Shown here: piece after piece, positions 26,576 to 34,596 of the stretch
Position numbering within the stretch: position 1 is the stretch's first letter
How the letters are laid out: every line of letters begins with the position of its first letter
Assembly: GCA_020853395.1 (NCBI GenBank)
Contig: JADYYY010000007.1
Span: forward strand, 186,001-250,000
Length of the DNA: 64,000 bases
Direction: 5' to 3'
Origin: Acidobacteriota bacterium
GTDB taxonomy: Bacteria > Acidobacteriota > Vicinamibacteria > Vicinamibacterales > SCN-69-37
Notes under the pieces: generated by a model
Told to the model about the DNA's origin: nothing
Database searches by the model: none
Seen by the model: the letters and a program-made list of their open reading frames with translations, nothing else
Translations under genes and position numbers: made by a program

Positions 26576-28849
26576 ATGGCGACCCTTCCGGCGGATCCTC
26601 AGCAAATCATCGAACGCTTCGGCCCGCACCTCTCGTCGATGAGCGGCGTTCGGCTCTCCACGAGCGTCGAGCCGGAGCGGCTGGTGAAGACGCACTGCTG
26701 CTTCTGCGGCCAGCAGTGCGGCATCCAGCTCAAGACGCGCGACAACGTCGTGATCGGGTTCGAGCCGTGGGAGGACTTCCCGTTCAACCGCGGCATGCTC
26801 TGTCCGAAGGGTGTCAAGCGCTACCTGCAGGGCGCGCATCCCGACCGGCTGCTCACCGCGCTCGAGCGATCGCCGTCGTCGCCCGGCGGCTTCCGATCCG
26901 TGCCATACGCGGACGCCATCGCCCGCGTCGCGCGCGAGATCGAGCGGCTGCAGACGGTGCATGGGCCTGACGCCGTGGGCGTGCTCGGCGGCGCCAGCCT
27001 CACGACCGAGAAGACCTACCTGCTCGGCAAGTTCGCCCGCATGTGCCTGCGCACGCGCTACATCGACTACAACGGCCGCCTGTGCATGGTGAGCGCCGGC
27101 GCCGCCAACAAGAAGGCGTTCGGCATCGATCGCACGACGAGCCCGTGGTCCGACATGGTCGGCACCGAGGTGATTTGGGTCGCCGGATCGAACGTCGCCG
27201 AGTGCTCGCCGATCACGACGAACTATCTCTGGCAGGCGCGCGAGCAGGGCGCGCGCATCATCATCCAGGATCCGCGAATCACCCCGGTCGCCCGGACGTG
27301 CGATCTGTACCTGCCGGTCAGACCCGGCCGCGACGCCGCGCTCTTCGCCGGCGTCCTTCGGATCATGATCGAACGCGACTGGATCGACCACGCGTTCATC
27401 GAGGCGTCGACGACCGGCTTCGACGAGGTCGCCGCGTACTGCCGGGAATGGCCGCTGGCCCGCACGGCGGACGTCACGGGCGTGCCGGCGCGGAGCATCC
27501 TGCAGGCCGCCGAATGGTGGGGCACCGCGACGTCGAGCTTCCTCTTCCACGCGCGCGGCATCGAACATCACTCCAACGGCGTTCAGAACGCCCTCGGCAC
27601 GATCAACCTCGTGCTGGCCAGCGGCCGGATCGGCACGCCCAAGAGCGGCTACGGCACCATCGTCGGCCAGGCCAACGGGCAAGGCGGCCGCGAGCACGGC
27701 CAGAAGTGCGACCAGTTGCCCGGATGGCGCGACATCTCGGTCCCGGAGCATCGGCACTACATCGCGGGCGTCTGGGGCATGGACGAGCGCGACCTGCCGG
27801 GCCCTGGCGTGGACGCGTACGAGATGTTCCGCAAGATCGATGCGGGCGAGATCAAGGCGCTCGTCGCGATCTGCTTCAACCCGAAGATCTCGCTGCCCGA
27901 CGCGTCGTTCGTCACGCGCGCGCTCGACAAGCTCGAGTTCTTCACCGCGATCGATTTCTTCCTCAGCGACACCGCACGGCACGCCGACGTCGTGCTGCCG
28001 GGCAGCCTGCAGGAGGAGGACGAAGGCACGGTGACGCAGGTCGAGGGCCGGATCATCAAGATCAACAAGGCCATTCCGTGCCCGGGCGAGGCGCGCGAGG
28101 ACTGGCGGATCGTCCAGGACGTCGCACGCGCGCTCGGCCGCGAGCGCGGCTTCACGTTCGACTCGCCACGCGCCATCTTCGAGGAGCTGCGCGTTGCGAG
28201 CAAGGGCGGCGTCGCCGACTACTCCGGCGTGACCTACGAGAAGGTCGAGCGCGAGATGGGCGTCTTCTGGCCCTGCTACAGCGAAGACCCGCGCTCCGGT
28301 GCGCCGCTCGCCGATCATCCGGGCACGCCGCGCCTCTTCGAGCCGGGCAGCTACAACCCCGTCGCCAAGGGCGCCGGTCCCTTCTACTTCCCCGACGGCC
28401 GTGCGCGCTTCAACGTCGCCGAGTACCGCCCGCCGGTCGACGACGCGAGCGAGGAGTACCCGGTGCTGCTGACGACCGGCCGGGTCGTGAGCCAGTTCCT
28501 GTCCGGCACGCAGACGCGCCGCATCGGGCCGCTCGTGCGCCAGTACCCCGAGCCGCGCGTCGAGATGCACCCGCGCCTCGCCGGCACCCTCGGGATCGCC
28601 GACGGCGATTGGACGACGGTCGAGACACGGCGAGGGTCGATGACGGTGCGTGCCTCGGTCGTGACGACGATCCGCCCCGACACGGTGTTCGTTCCCTATC
28701 ACTGGGCCGGACCGAAGAGCGTCAACCAGCTCACCGTCGCGGCCCAGGATCCGATCAGCCGCATCCCGCAATACAAGGTCTGCGGATGCCGCGTGCGCAA
28801 GGCGGACGGCCCGCCGCCGTACGCCGCCGCGCTCGAACCTCAGCAGTGA
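26576..28849 (+). CDS. Molybdopterin oxidoreductase, Nas/Nap-type nitrate reductase catalytic subunit
   Basis: This 757-residue Mo-bis-MGD enzyme has the N-terminal [4Fe-4S] motif at Cys41, Cys44, Cys48 and Cys76 ([21 protein letters not shown]). Cys170 in [11 protein letters not shown] is the expected Mo ligand. Further motifs are [54 protein letters not shown] and the C-terminal VFVPYHWAG. It most resembles assimilatory (NasA/NarB) and periplasmic (NapA) nitrate reductases. It has no Tat signal, so it should be cytoplasmic. A ribosome-binding site AGGAGAG precedes ATG 26576. Nitrate as substrate is inferred from the carrier next door. Confidence 0.85.
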   Translation: MATLPADPQQIIERFGPHLSSMSGVRLSTSVEPERLVKTHCCFCGQQCGIQLKTRDNVVIGFEPWEDFPFNRGMLCPKGVKRYLQGAHPDRLLTALERSPSSPGGFRSVPYADAIARVAREIERLQTVHGPDAVGVLGGASLTTEKTYLLGKFARMCLRTRYIDYNGRLCMVSAGAANKKAFGIDRTTSPWSDMVGTEVIWVAGSNVAECSPITTNYLWQAREQGARIIIQDPRITPVARTCDLYLPVRPGRDAALFAGVLRIMIERDWIDHAFIEASTTGFDEVAAYCREWPLARTADVTGVPARSILQAAEWWGTATSSFLFHARGIEHHSNGVQNALGTINLVLASGRIGTPKSGYGTIVGQANGQGGREHGQKCDQLPGWRDISVPEHRHYIAGVWGMDERDLPGPGVDAYEMFRKIDAGEIKALVAICFNPKISLPDASFVTRALDKLEFFTAIDFFLSDTARHADVVLPGSLQEEDEGTVTQVEGRIIKINKAIPCPGEAREDWRIVQDVARALGRERGFTFDSPRAIFEELRVASKGGVADYSGVTYEKVEREMGVFWPCYSEDPRSGAPLADHPGTPRLFEPGSYNPVAKGAGPFYFPDGRARFNVAEYRPPVDDASEEYPVLLTTGRVVSQFLSGTQTRRIGPLVRQYPEPRVEMHPRLAGTLGIADGDWTTVETRRGSMTVRASVVTTIRPDTVFVPYHWAGPKSVNQLTVAAQDPISRIPQYKVCGCRVRKADGPPPYAAALEPQQ

Positions 28850-28858
28850 TGGCACGCC

Positions 28859-29560
28859 ATGGCCAAGCCCGACTCCCTCTTCTTCTTCATCGATCCGAGC
28901 CGCTGCATCGGTTGCCAGGCCTGTGTGCACGCCTGCACGGAGTGCGACACGCATCGCGGCGACTCGATGATCCACCTCGAGTACGTCGATCGATCGCGCA
29001 GCACGCAGACGGTACCGGTCGTCTGCATGCACTGCGAGCAGCCGACCTGCGCGGAGGTGTGCCCGGCCGATGCGATCAAACGCACGGCCGACGGCGTCGT
29101 GCAGTCGGCGCGCAAGCCGCGCTGCATCGCGTGCGGCAACTGCGTGCTGGCGTGCCCGTTCGGCGTCCCCGAGCTCTACGACGAGCGCAAGATCATGATG
29201 AAGTGTGACATGTGCTACGACCGGACCAGCGCCGGCAAGAAGCCCATGTGCGCCACCGTCTGCCCGAGCCAGGCGCTCTTCTTCGGCACGCGCGAGCAGA
29301 TCGATCAGCTTCGGCCGCAATCGATCCCGACGAACCGCTTTCAGTTCGGCGGCCAGGCGATCACGACCGGCGTCTTCGTCATGGCGCCGCGCCGTCTGGC
29401 GGCGCCGGCGCCCCTCGTCGACGTGACCGCCGCCCTCGACGATCGACCGCCGGCCCGCGCCGTCCGCCTGACGCTCGTGCCGCCGCCAGCATCGGACCGC
29501 ACCGGCGCCGCGCCGGCCGATGCGACCGATCCGTTTGCGGCCGTGGAGGTGCCCTCGTGA
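28859..29560 (+). CDS. Multi-[4Fe-4S] ferredoxin electron-transfer subunit
   Basis: This 233-residue iron-sulfur protein has four cysteine groups: [11 protein letters not shown] (16-26), [28 protein letters not shown] and CDMCYDRTS...CATVCP. This is the arrangement of DmsB/NrfC/NarH-type subunits that carry four cubane clusters. No signal peptide is present, so it is cytoplasmic like the molybdoenzyme and should feed electrons to it. A C-terminal stretch (about 185-233) is Pro/Ala-rich and of no known function. It starts nine bases after the molybdoenzyme gene, and its stop overlaps the Rieske start. Confidence 0.9.
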   Translation: MAKPDSLFFFIDPSRCIGCQACVHACTECDTHRGDSMIHLEYVDRSRSTQTVPVVCMHCEQPTCAEVCPADAIKRTADGVVQSARKPRCIACGNCVLACPFGVPELYDERKIMMKCDMCYDRTSAGKKPMCATVCPSQALFFGTREQIDQLRPQSIPTNRFQFGGQAITTGVFVMAPRRLAAPAPLVDVTAALDDRPPARAVRLTLVPPPASDRTGAAPADATDPFAAVEVPS

Positions 29561-30198
29561 GCACGCGACCCGTGGATGCTGGGGCGATCGACGCCCGGCT
29601 CGATTCGGCCAGGCGGGAAGGCCTCGCCGGGACGACGCCGGCGAACGTGTACACGCCACCGGCCACCGAGCACATCAGCGTGGCGCCCGACTTCCAGCCG
29701 CCCGACGCCCAGCCGGCATGGCGCCAGGATTTTCCGATCGACTGGCCCGTCGACCAGCACGTCGAGCGGCGCGACTTCCTGAAGTTCCTCGTGCTGACGA
29801 GCGCGGCCATGACGGCCGGCCAGATCTGGATCGCGGTGCAGGCGTGGCTGCACCGGCGCGCCGACGTGCTGCCCGCGCGCCGCATCACGTCGCTGGACGA
29901 TCTCGACGTCGGCGGCGTGCTCGCCTTCACCTACCCGACCGAGCACGACCCGTGTCTGCTGATTCGCGTCGGCGAGTCGGATCTGGTCGCCTACAGCCAG
30001 AAGTGCACGCACCTCTCGTGCGCGGTGGTGCCCCGTCCCGAGGAGGGCATCCTCCACTGCCCCTGTCACAACGGCGCGTTCGCGCTCGACGACGGGCGGC
30101 CGATCGCCGGACCACCGTCCCGGCCGCTGCCCGCGGTAGAGCTCGAGGTCCGAGGCCGCGACGTGTATGCGGTGGGCGTCACCGTGAGGACGGTGTGA
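29557..30198 (+). CDS. Membrane-anchored Rieske [2Fe-2S] protein
   Basis: This 213-residue protein has a soluble N-terminal stretch (1-70), then [18 protein letters not shown], a Tat-like or anchor segment, then a Rieske domain. Cluster ligands are Cys150 and His152 (CTHLSC) and Cys168 and His171 (CPCHNGAF), with Cys155 and Cys170 as the disulphide pair. Its GTG start overlaps the ferredoxin stop (GTGA), with GGAGG upstream, so the two are translationally coupled. It should relay electrons between quinol and the ferredoxin or reductase. Whether its domain faces the periplasm or the cytoplasm is unclear. Confidence 0.9.
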   Translation: MSTRPVDAGAIDARLDSARREGLAGTTPANVYTPPATEHISVAPDFQPPDAQPAWRQDFPIDWPVDQHVERRDFLKFLVLTSAAMTAGQIWIAVQAWLHRRADVLPARRITSLDDLDVGGVLAFTYPTEHDPCLLIRVGESDLVAYSQKCTHLSCAVVPRPEEGILHCPCHNGAFALDDGRPIAGPPSRPLPAVELEVRGRDVYAVGVTVRTV

Positions 30199-30199
30199 C

Positions 30200-30439
30200 G
30201 TGCCGCTCCGCCGCCCCTTCACCCGCGATCAGCGCACGACGATCGTCTACGGCATGCTCGGCTTCGTCGTCATCATCGTCATCCTGCAGCTCTGGCTGCT
30301 CACGGCCACGATGAACGCGTACCTCGGCGGCGACGACGCGGTCGTGTGGCCGGCGGCGCTGGCGAGCGCCGTGTGTCTCGGCCTGAACGCCGGCTTGCTG
30401 CGCTATCTCGGGCGGATCAACCGGACGCGGCCACGCTGA
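30200..30439 (+). CDS. Small two-segment membrane protein of the nitrate module (DUF6755-like)
   Basis: This 79-residue protein has two hydrophobic segments (VYGMLGFVVIIVILQLWLL and VVWPAALASAVCLGLNAGLL) and a conserved-looking ATMNAYLGGDDA between them. I associate this pattern with a small-protein family (DUF6755) found beside Rieske and ferredoxin genes of molybdoenzyme loci; that is from memory. The GTG start is one base after the Rieske stop. Its last 23 bases overlap the 3' end of the convergent ABC ATPase gene. It is probably a membrane subunit of the electron-transfer complex. Confidence 0.75.
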   Translation: MPLRRPFTRDQRTTIVYGMLGFVVIIVILQLWLLTATMNAYLGGDDAVVWPAALASAVCLGLNAGLLRYLGRINRTRPR

Positions 30440-31979
30440 CGGATTCGACGCCCGCCATCAGGCGCATGAGCCGATCCTGCGTCGCCTGAGCGCGCGAGAG
30501 CTCGCCGGCGATCCGGCCGTCGCGGAAGACCAGAATGCGGGTCGACAGATGCAGGATCTCTGGCATCTCGCTCGAGATCAACAGGATGGCGGTGCCGTTC
30601 GCCGCCAGCTCGTCGACGAGCGCGTGGATCTCCGCTTTGGCACCGACGTCGACGCCGCGCGTCGGCTCGTCGATGATGAGCAGCGAACAGCGGGCCGCCA
30701 GCCACTTCGTCAGCACGACCTTCTGCTGATTGCCGCCCGACAGCGCGGCGACCGGCGCGTCGAGCGTTTTCGCTCGCACGCCGAGACGCGAGAACCAGGG
30801 CGCCACGATTCGATCTTCGACCGTGCGGGTGACGATGCCCAGCCGGGCGTGGCGGCCGATGACCGACAGCGCGCCGTTCGCGCGCACGCTCATCGAGGGC
30901 ACGAGCCCCTGGCGTTTGCGGTCCTCGGGGACGAGGCCGATGCCGAGCGCGATCGCGTCGGCGGCGGAGCCCGGGTCGATCGGCGTGCCGCGCAGGAACA
31001 CGCGCCCCGCGGCGCGCGGATCGACGCCGAAGATGGCGCGCGCGACCTCCGACCGGCCGGCACCGACGAGCCCGGCGCAGCCGACCACCTCACCGGCGCG
31101 GACGACGAACGACACGTCGGCGAAGCCGGACGGCGCGCTCAGCCCGTCGACGCGCAGGATCTCGTCGCCCGGCGTGCCCTGCACGTGCGCGGGAAAGTAC
31201 TCGTCGAGCCGGCGGCCGATCATCAGCTCGACGAGCGCCGCCCGATCGAGCGACGCGGCAGGCTGAGTCGCGACGTGCCGGCCGTCGCGCAGCACCGTGA
31301 TCGTGTCGGCGAGCCGGAACACCTCCTCGAGCCGGTGGCTGACGTACAGGCACGTCACGCCGCGCGCGCGGAGCGCGGCGATCAGCTCGTACAGCCGGTC
31401 GGCCTCGTGCTGCGACAGGCTGCTCGTCGGCTCGTCGAAGATCACGACGCGGGCGCCCCGGCCCAGCGCGGCGGCGATCTGCACGAGCTGCTGCTGCGCG
31501 ATCGTCAGCTCGCCGACCGGCCGATCCACGTCGAGCGAGGCACCGATCGCGGCCAGGTGCGCCTCGGCCCGGCGCCGCGTCGCTGCGCGATCGACGACGC
31601 CTCCGCGCCGCGGCATCCGACCGAGGCAAAGGTTCTCGGCGACCGACAGGTTCTCGCAGAACGACAGCTCCTGGTGCACCATCGCGATGCCCGCCGCGAG
31701 CGCGTCGGTCGGCCCACCGAACCGCACCGGCACGCCGTCGATCCGCAGCTCGCCCGCGTCCGGCTGGTGGATGCCGGCCAGCACTTTCGCGAGCGTGCTC
31801 TTGCCGGCGCCGTTCTCTCCGCAGAGCGCGTGACAACTTCCCCGCTCGACCGCCACGCTCACGTCGTCGAGCGCGAGCACGCCGGGAAAGCGCTTCGTGA
31901 TGGAACGGAATTCGGAGACAACGGGGACGACAGGTACGAGGGGTACGACAGGTCCAAGGTGGGCGCTATCGCTGGTCAT
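30417..31979 (-). CDS. Sugar ABC transporter ATPase, duplicated (RbsA-type), with repeat-derived N-terminus
   Basis: This 520-residue protein has two ABC domains. The first has Walker A GENGAGKSTLAK, signature-like LTIAQQQLVQIAAAL and Walker B VVIFDEPTSSLS. The second has degenerate Walker A GLVGAGRSEVAR, ALSGGNQQKVVLTKWL and LLIIDEPTRGVD. This is the RbsA/XylG/MglA type. The only in-frame ATG near the domain is 31979, inside the 9-bp repeat block, so residues 9-21 (GPVVPLVPVVPVV) are repeat-encoded and precede the usual FRSITKRFPGV start. No permease gene is next to it. Its 3' end overlaps the convergent small gene by 23 bases. Confidence 0.88.
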   Translation of the reverse strand: MTSDSAHLGPVVPLVPVVPVVSEFRSITKRFPGVLALDDVSVAVERGSCHALCGENGAGKSTLAKVLAGIHQPDAGELRIDGVPVRFGGPTDALAAGIAMVHQELSFCENLSVAENLCLGRMPRRGGVVDRAATRRRAEAHLAAIGASLDVDRPVGELTIAQQQLVQIAAALGRGARVVIFDEPTSSLSQHEADRLYELIAALRARGVTCLYVSHRLEEVFRLADTITVLRDGRHVATQPAASLDRAALVELMIGRRLDEYFPAHVQGTPGDEILRVDGLSAPSGFADVSFVVRAGEVVGCAGLVGAGRSEVARAIFGVDPRAAGRVFLRGTPIDPGSAADAIALGIGLVPEDRKRQGLVPSMSVRANGALSVIGRHARLGIVTRTVEDRIVAPWFSRLGVRAKTLDAPVAALSGGNQQKVVLTKWLAARCSLLIIDEPTRGVDVGAKAEIHALVDELAANGTAILLISSEMPEILHLSTRILVFRDGRIAGELSRAQATQDRLMRLMAGVESVSVAASG

Positions 31980-32212
31980 CTTCGTCTCGGAAAGGCGCTT
32001 GTCGTACGACGGGTACGACTGGTTCGACGGGTACGACAGGTTCAAGGGGGGCGCTGTCGCGGGTCATCTTCTTCCTCGGAACGGCGCGTGTCGTACGACG
32101 GGTACGACTGGTTCGACGGGTACGACTGGTTCAAGGGGGGCGCTGTCGCGGGTCATCTTCTTCCTCGGAAAGGCGCTTGTCGTACGACGGGTACGATTGG
32201 TTCGACGATGAC
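31917..32212. repeat. Repeat block, left half: 88-89 bp units with 9-bp repeats
   Basis: Three units begin with GGTCATCTTC at 31974, 32062 and 32151 (periods 88 and 89). Each carries CTCGGAAAGGCGCTTGTCG or a variant, GTACGACGGGTACGA and GGTTCAAGGGGGGCGCTGTC. The 17-mer shared with copy 1 occurs here in reverse at 31942-31958. The first 60 or so bases encode the N-terminus of the ABC ATPase. Orientation is opposite to the right half, with the turnover at about 32212-32222. Confidence 0.9.
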
Positions 32213-32221
32213 TTCAACCTA

Positions 32222-32790
32222 GAACCTGTCGCACCTGTCGTCCCTGCTCGTACCTGACGAAGATGACAACCGGACGCGACAAGCGCCTCTTCGCGACAAC
32301 GACGCCTACCTTGGACCTGTCGTACCCCTCGTACCCGTCGTACCTGGTCGTACCCGACGAAGATGACCACCGGACGCGGCAAGCGCCTGTCCACGGCAAC
32401 GTATAGCTACCTCGAACCCGTCGTCCCTGTCGTACGACGAGCGCCTCACCGAGATGAAGATGACAGCGGACGCGACGAGCGCTTCTCCTCGACGACCAAC
32501 ACCTACCTGGGACCCGTCGTACCCGTCGCACCCGTCGTCCCTGTCGTACAACGACCGCCTCACCGAGAAGAAGATGACAGCGAACGCGACGAGCGCTTCT
32601 CCGCGACGACCGACACCTACCTTGGACCTGTCGTACCCGTCGCACCCGTCGTCCCTGTCGTACAACGACCGCCTCACCGAGAAGAAGATGACAGCGGACG
32701 CGACGAGCGCTTCTCCTCGACGACCAACACCTACCTGGAACCTGTCGTACCCGTCGTACCGGTCGTACCGGTCGTACCCGTCAGAAACCG
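32222..32790. repeat. Repeat block, right half: 114-bp units with 9-bp repeats
   Basis: At least three tandem units with a period of exactly 114 bp are marked by TGACAGCG at 32461, 32575 and 32689. More diverged units lie before 32461. Each has GATGACAGCGGACGCGACGA, CGCTTCTCC, ACACCTACCTTGG, four to five GTACCYGTC-type 9-mers and CCGCCTCACCGAGAA. The 17-mer CTTGGACCTGTCGTACC occurs at 32310-32326 and 32621-32637. Since 9 and 114 are multiples of three and the unit lacks stops in several frames, long spurious frames run through. The last unit encodes the C-terminus of the substrate-binding protein. Confidence 0.92.
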
Positions 32791-33861
32791 CTCCGGCACG
32801 TCGGTGAATCCCCAGTCCTTGAGCTGCCGCGCCCATTGACCGAGGTTGTCCTTCGACACGCGGACGAGATCCATTGGGATGATCTCCGGGACGTCCTGCT
32901 TCAGCCGTACCTTGTCGAAGATGCGCTGCACCGAGACGTAGCCCCACAGGTAGGTCGGCTGCGCGAGCAGCACGGGGGCGAGGCCCTTCTCCACGTAGGC
33001 CAGCTCCGCCGGCAGCGCGTCGACGGCCACGATCTTCACCTTCGAAGGATCGAGATCCGAGAGCAGCGTCTGCGTGAACAGCGGCCAGCCGCCGATCATC
33101 GCCCAGCCCTGGATCTGCGGATACGCGTTCTGGACGCGGATCACCTCCGCCGCGGCGTCCTGTGGCGTCTCGATGTGGTAGAAGGTGTCGACGATGCGGA
33201 TCTTCGGATACTTCTTCGCCGCGTCCTTGACGCCGTCCACGCGGCGCCGCAGGTTCGGGGCGTTCTGATTGCCGGCGAGGATCGCGATCGCGCCCTGCTC
33301 GTGCATCTGCGCCGCCAGCTCGTCCATCACGGCCTGGCCGGTCTTCAGATCGTCGACGCCGTAGAACGCGAAGCGCTTCGACCCGGCCGCGTCGCTGTCG
33401 AACGTCATGACCGGCACGCCGCGCGCCGCGGCGTCGTCGATGGCGCCGGTGACCTTGCCGGCATCCGAACATGAGATCAAGATCGCCTGCGCGCCTTCGT
33501 TCACGGCCTGCGCGATGCGCTGCGCCTGTACCTGACCGTCTTCAGTCGGCGGCGTCATCCAGACGATCTCGACCGGCACGCTGTGCTTCGCCGACAGCTC
33601 CTTGGCCGCCGCTTCCGCACCAGTGCGCGCCGACAGGAACACGGGGTTGGTGGAGCTCTTCGCGATCAGGGCGATCCGCAGGCCAGCCGGGGCCGCAGCA
33701 CCGCCACCAGCGGGCGCAGGCGATCCGCACGCGGAGGCCACCAGCGCCGCCAGCGTGACGATCGTCCATAGCCGCCACGGCGCCTTCAGTCGCAAGCCTC
33801 GGCGCGATTCTCGACGGACGTCTGGGGTTACGGAGCTCGAGCAGGGAATCTCCTGGGACAT
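32731..33861 (-). CDS. Sugar ABC transporter substrate-binding lipoprotein with repeat-encoded tail
   Basis: This 376-residue periplasmic-binding-protein type I (RbsB-like) protein has signal WTIVTLAALVASAC with a lipobox Cys, then IALIAKSSTNPVFLSARTGAEAAA, AVNEGAQAILISCSDA, GVPVMTFDSDAAGS, IAILAGNQNAPNLRRRVDGV and WAMIGGWPLF. The last 16 residues, TGTTGTTGTTGTTGSR, are encoded by 9-bp repeats (GGTACGACG type), and the stop TAG lies in the repeat block. ATG 33861 leaves a long n-region; a TTG nearer the signal is possible. It is the first gene of the pair with the ATPase, 750 bases upstream of it, and no permease gene is present. Confidence 0.88.
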   Translation of the reverse strand: MSQEIPCSSSVTPDVRRESRRGLRLKAPWRLWTIVTLAALVASACGSPAPAGGGAAAPAGLRIALIAKSSTNPVFLSARTGAEAAAKELSAKHSVPVEIVWMTPPTEDGQVQAQRIAQAVNEGAQAILISCSDAGKVTGAIDDAAARGVPVMTFDSDAAGSKRFAFYGVDDLKTGQAVMDELAAQMHEQGAIAILAGNQNAPNLRRRVDGVKDAAKKYPKIRIVDTFYHIETPQDAAAEVIRVQNAYPQIQGWAMIGGWPLFTQTLLSDLDPSKVKIVAVDALPAELAYVEKGLAPVLLAQPTYLWGYVSVQRIFDKVRLKQDVPEIIPMDLVRVSKDNLGQWARQLKDWGFTDVPERFLTGTTGTTGTTGTTGSR

Positions 33862-33870
33862 GCCGTCGAT

Positions 33871-33913
33871 TCTCTCTCAGAACTCAGGACTCACGACCGA
33901 CAACTGACAATCC
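33871..33913. repeat. Short dispersed repeat (ACTCACGACTCA-like), copy A
   Basis: The sequence has CTCAGAACTCAGGACTCACGACC then GACAACTGACAA, a run of degenerate 8-10 bp units. It lies just upstream of the start codon of the substrate-binding protein. Similar runs are at 52457-52486 and 55834-55866, each upstream of a minus-strand gene, so this is a second small repeat family. Orientation here is reversed relative to the other two. Confidence 0.55.
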
Positions 33914-34063
33914 ACGGCACAACGCGAGGCCAGGCCGGAGTGAGCCGCGGTATGGCCGGAATCGGCCAGGACGGCCGTGCGCGCGAGCGCCGCCGATCGG
34001 TGCTGCGGCAGTGGAGAGCGTCGATGGACGGCGAGAGGACGCCGGCCGAGAGCGGATTGGGGC

Positions 34064-34417
34064 TCAGCGCGCGAAGAACGCCGTGAGGATGGTGCCGATC
34101 ATCGCCGCGAATATCGTGATCTGGACGCCGAGCATCCAGAGGAACTCGAGCGACATCTTCGCGTCGACCTCGCTGAAGCGCCGGTCCATTGTCGCGTCGA
34201 GCGTCGCCAACCGCTGGTCGACGGTGCTGAAGCGCTGGTCCATTCGGACCTCCAACGCGGCGACGCGCTGGTCGACGCCGGCAATCCCGTGCCGCAGACC
34301 GTCGACCGCAGACGAGAGCTCGCTCACGCGCCCCTCGACGAACGCCAGCCGTTCTGCCGCTTTCTGCACATCGTCCGCCGGATCGATCGTCGTCGCTGTT
34401 TGAAATGCAAGAGCCAC
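34064..34417 (-). CDS. Small coiled-coil protein with C-terminal membrane anchor
   Basis: This 117-residue protein has a heptad-patterned helix from about residue 15 to 85 (AAERLAFVEGRVSELSSAVD, GVDQRVAALEVRMDQRFSTV), followed by one hydrophobic segment (FLWMLGVQITIFAAMIGTIL) at the C-terminus. Such tail-anchored coiled coils (DUF1640-like or bacteriophage-holin-like) are common small proteins of unknown role. The VDQRLATL and MDQRF units form an imperfect internal repeat. It has a GTG start at 34417. It is isolated between the ABC genes and the FG-GAP gene. Confidence 0.75.
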   Translation of the reverse strand: MALAFQTATTIDPADDVQKAAERLAFVEGRVSELSSAVDGLRHGIAGVDQRVAALEVRMDQRFSTVDQRLATLDATMDRRFSEVDAKMSLEFLWMLGVQITIFAAMIGTILTAFFAR

Positions 34418-34596
34418 CGGATCACCGTGTTAGCACGAGGGATGCCACGTCGCAACCCGGCGGGAAGCACGGCCGGATGCCGGCGTTCGCCACGCCTGCC
34501 GCCCGGCGATCTCCTCGGCGCTGGCCCCGCCTGCCCGACTTGCGCTATCGTGGCCGGCATCGCGTTCGATCTCGAACCGACCTGTGAGGTCCCCCT

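Noticed and set aside
26567-29659. A 1030-codon open frame on the minus strand opposite the nitrate module
   Set aside because: It is antisense to three genes with clear iron-sulfur and molybdopterin motifs. High GC removes stops from the opposite strand. It has an Arg/His/Asp-rich composition and no motif.
32222-32790. Possible CRISPR array
   Set aside because: Units are 114 bp with internal 9-bp repeats, the intervening parts are also repeated, and there are no unique spacers or cas genes.
32306-33472. Long frame running from the binding-protein gene through the repeat block
   Set aside because: It is out of frame with the binding protein and stays open only because the repeat unit has no stop in that frame.
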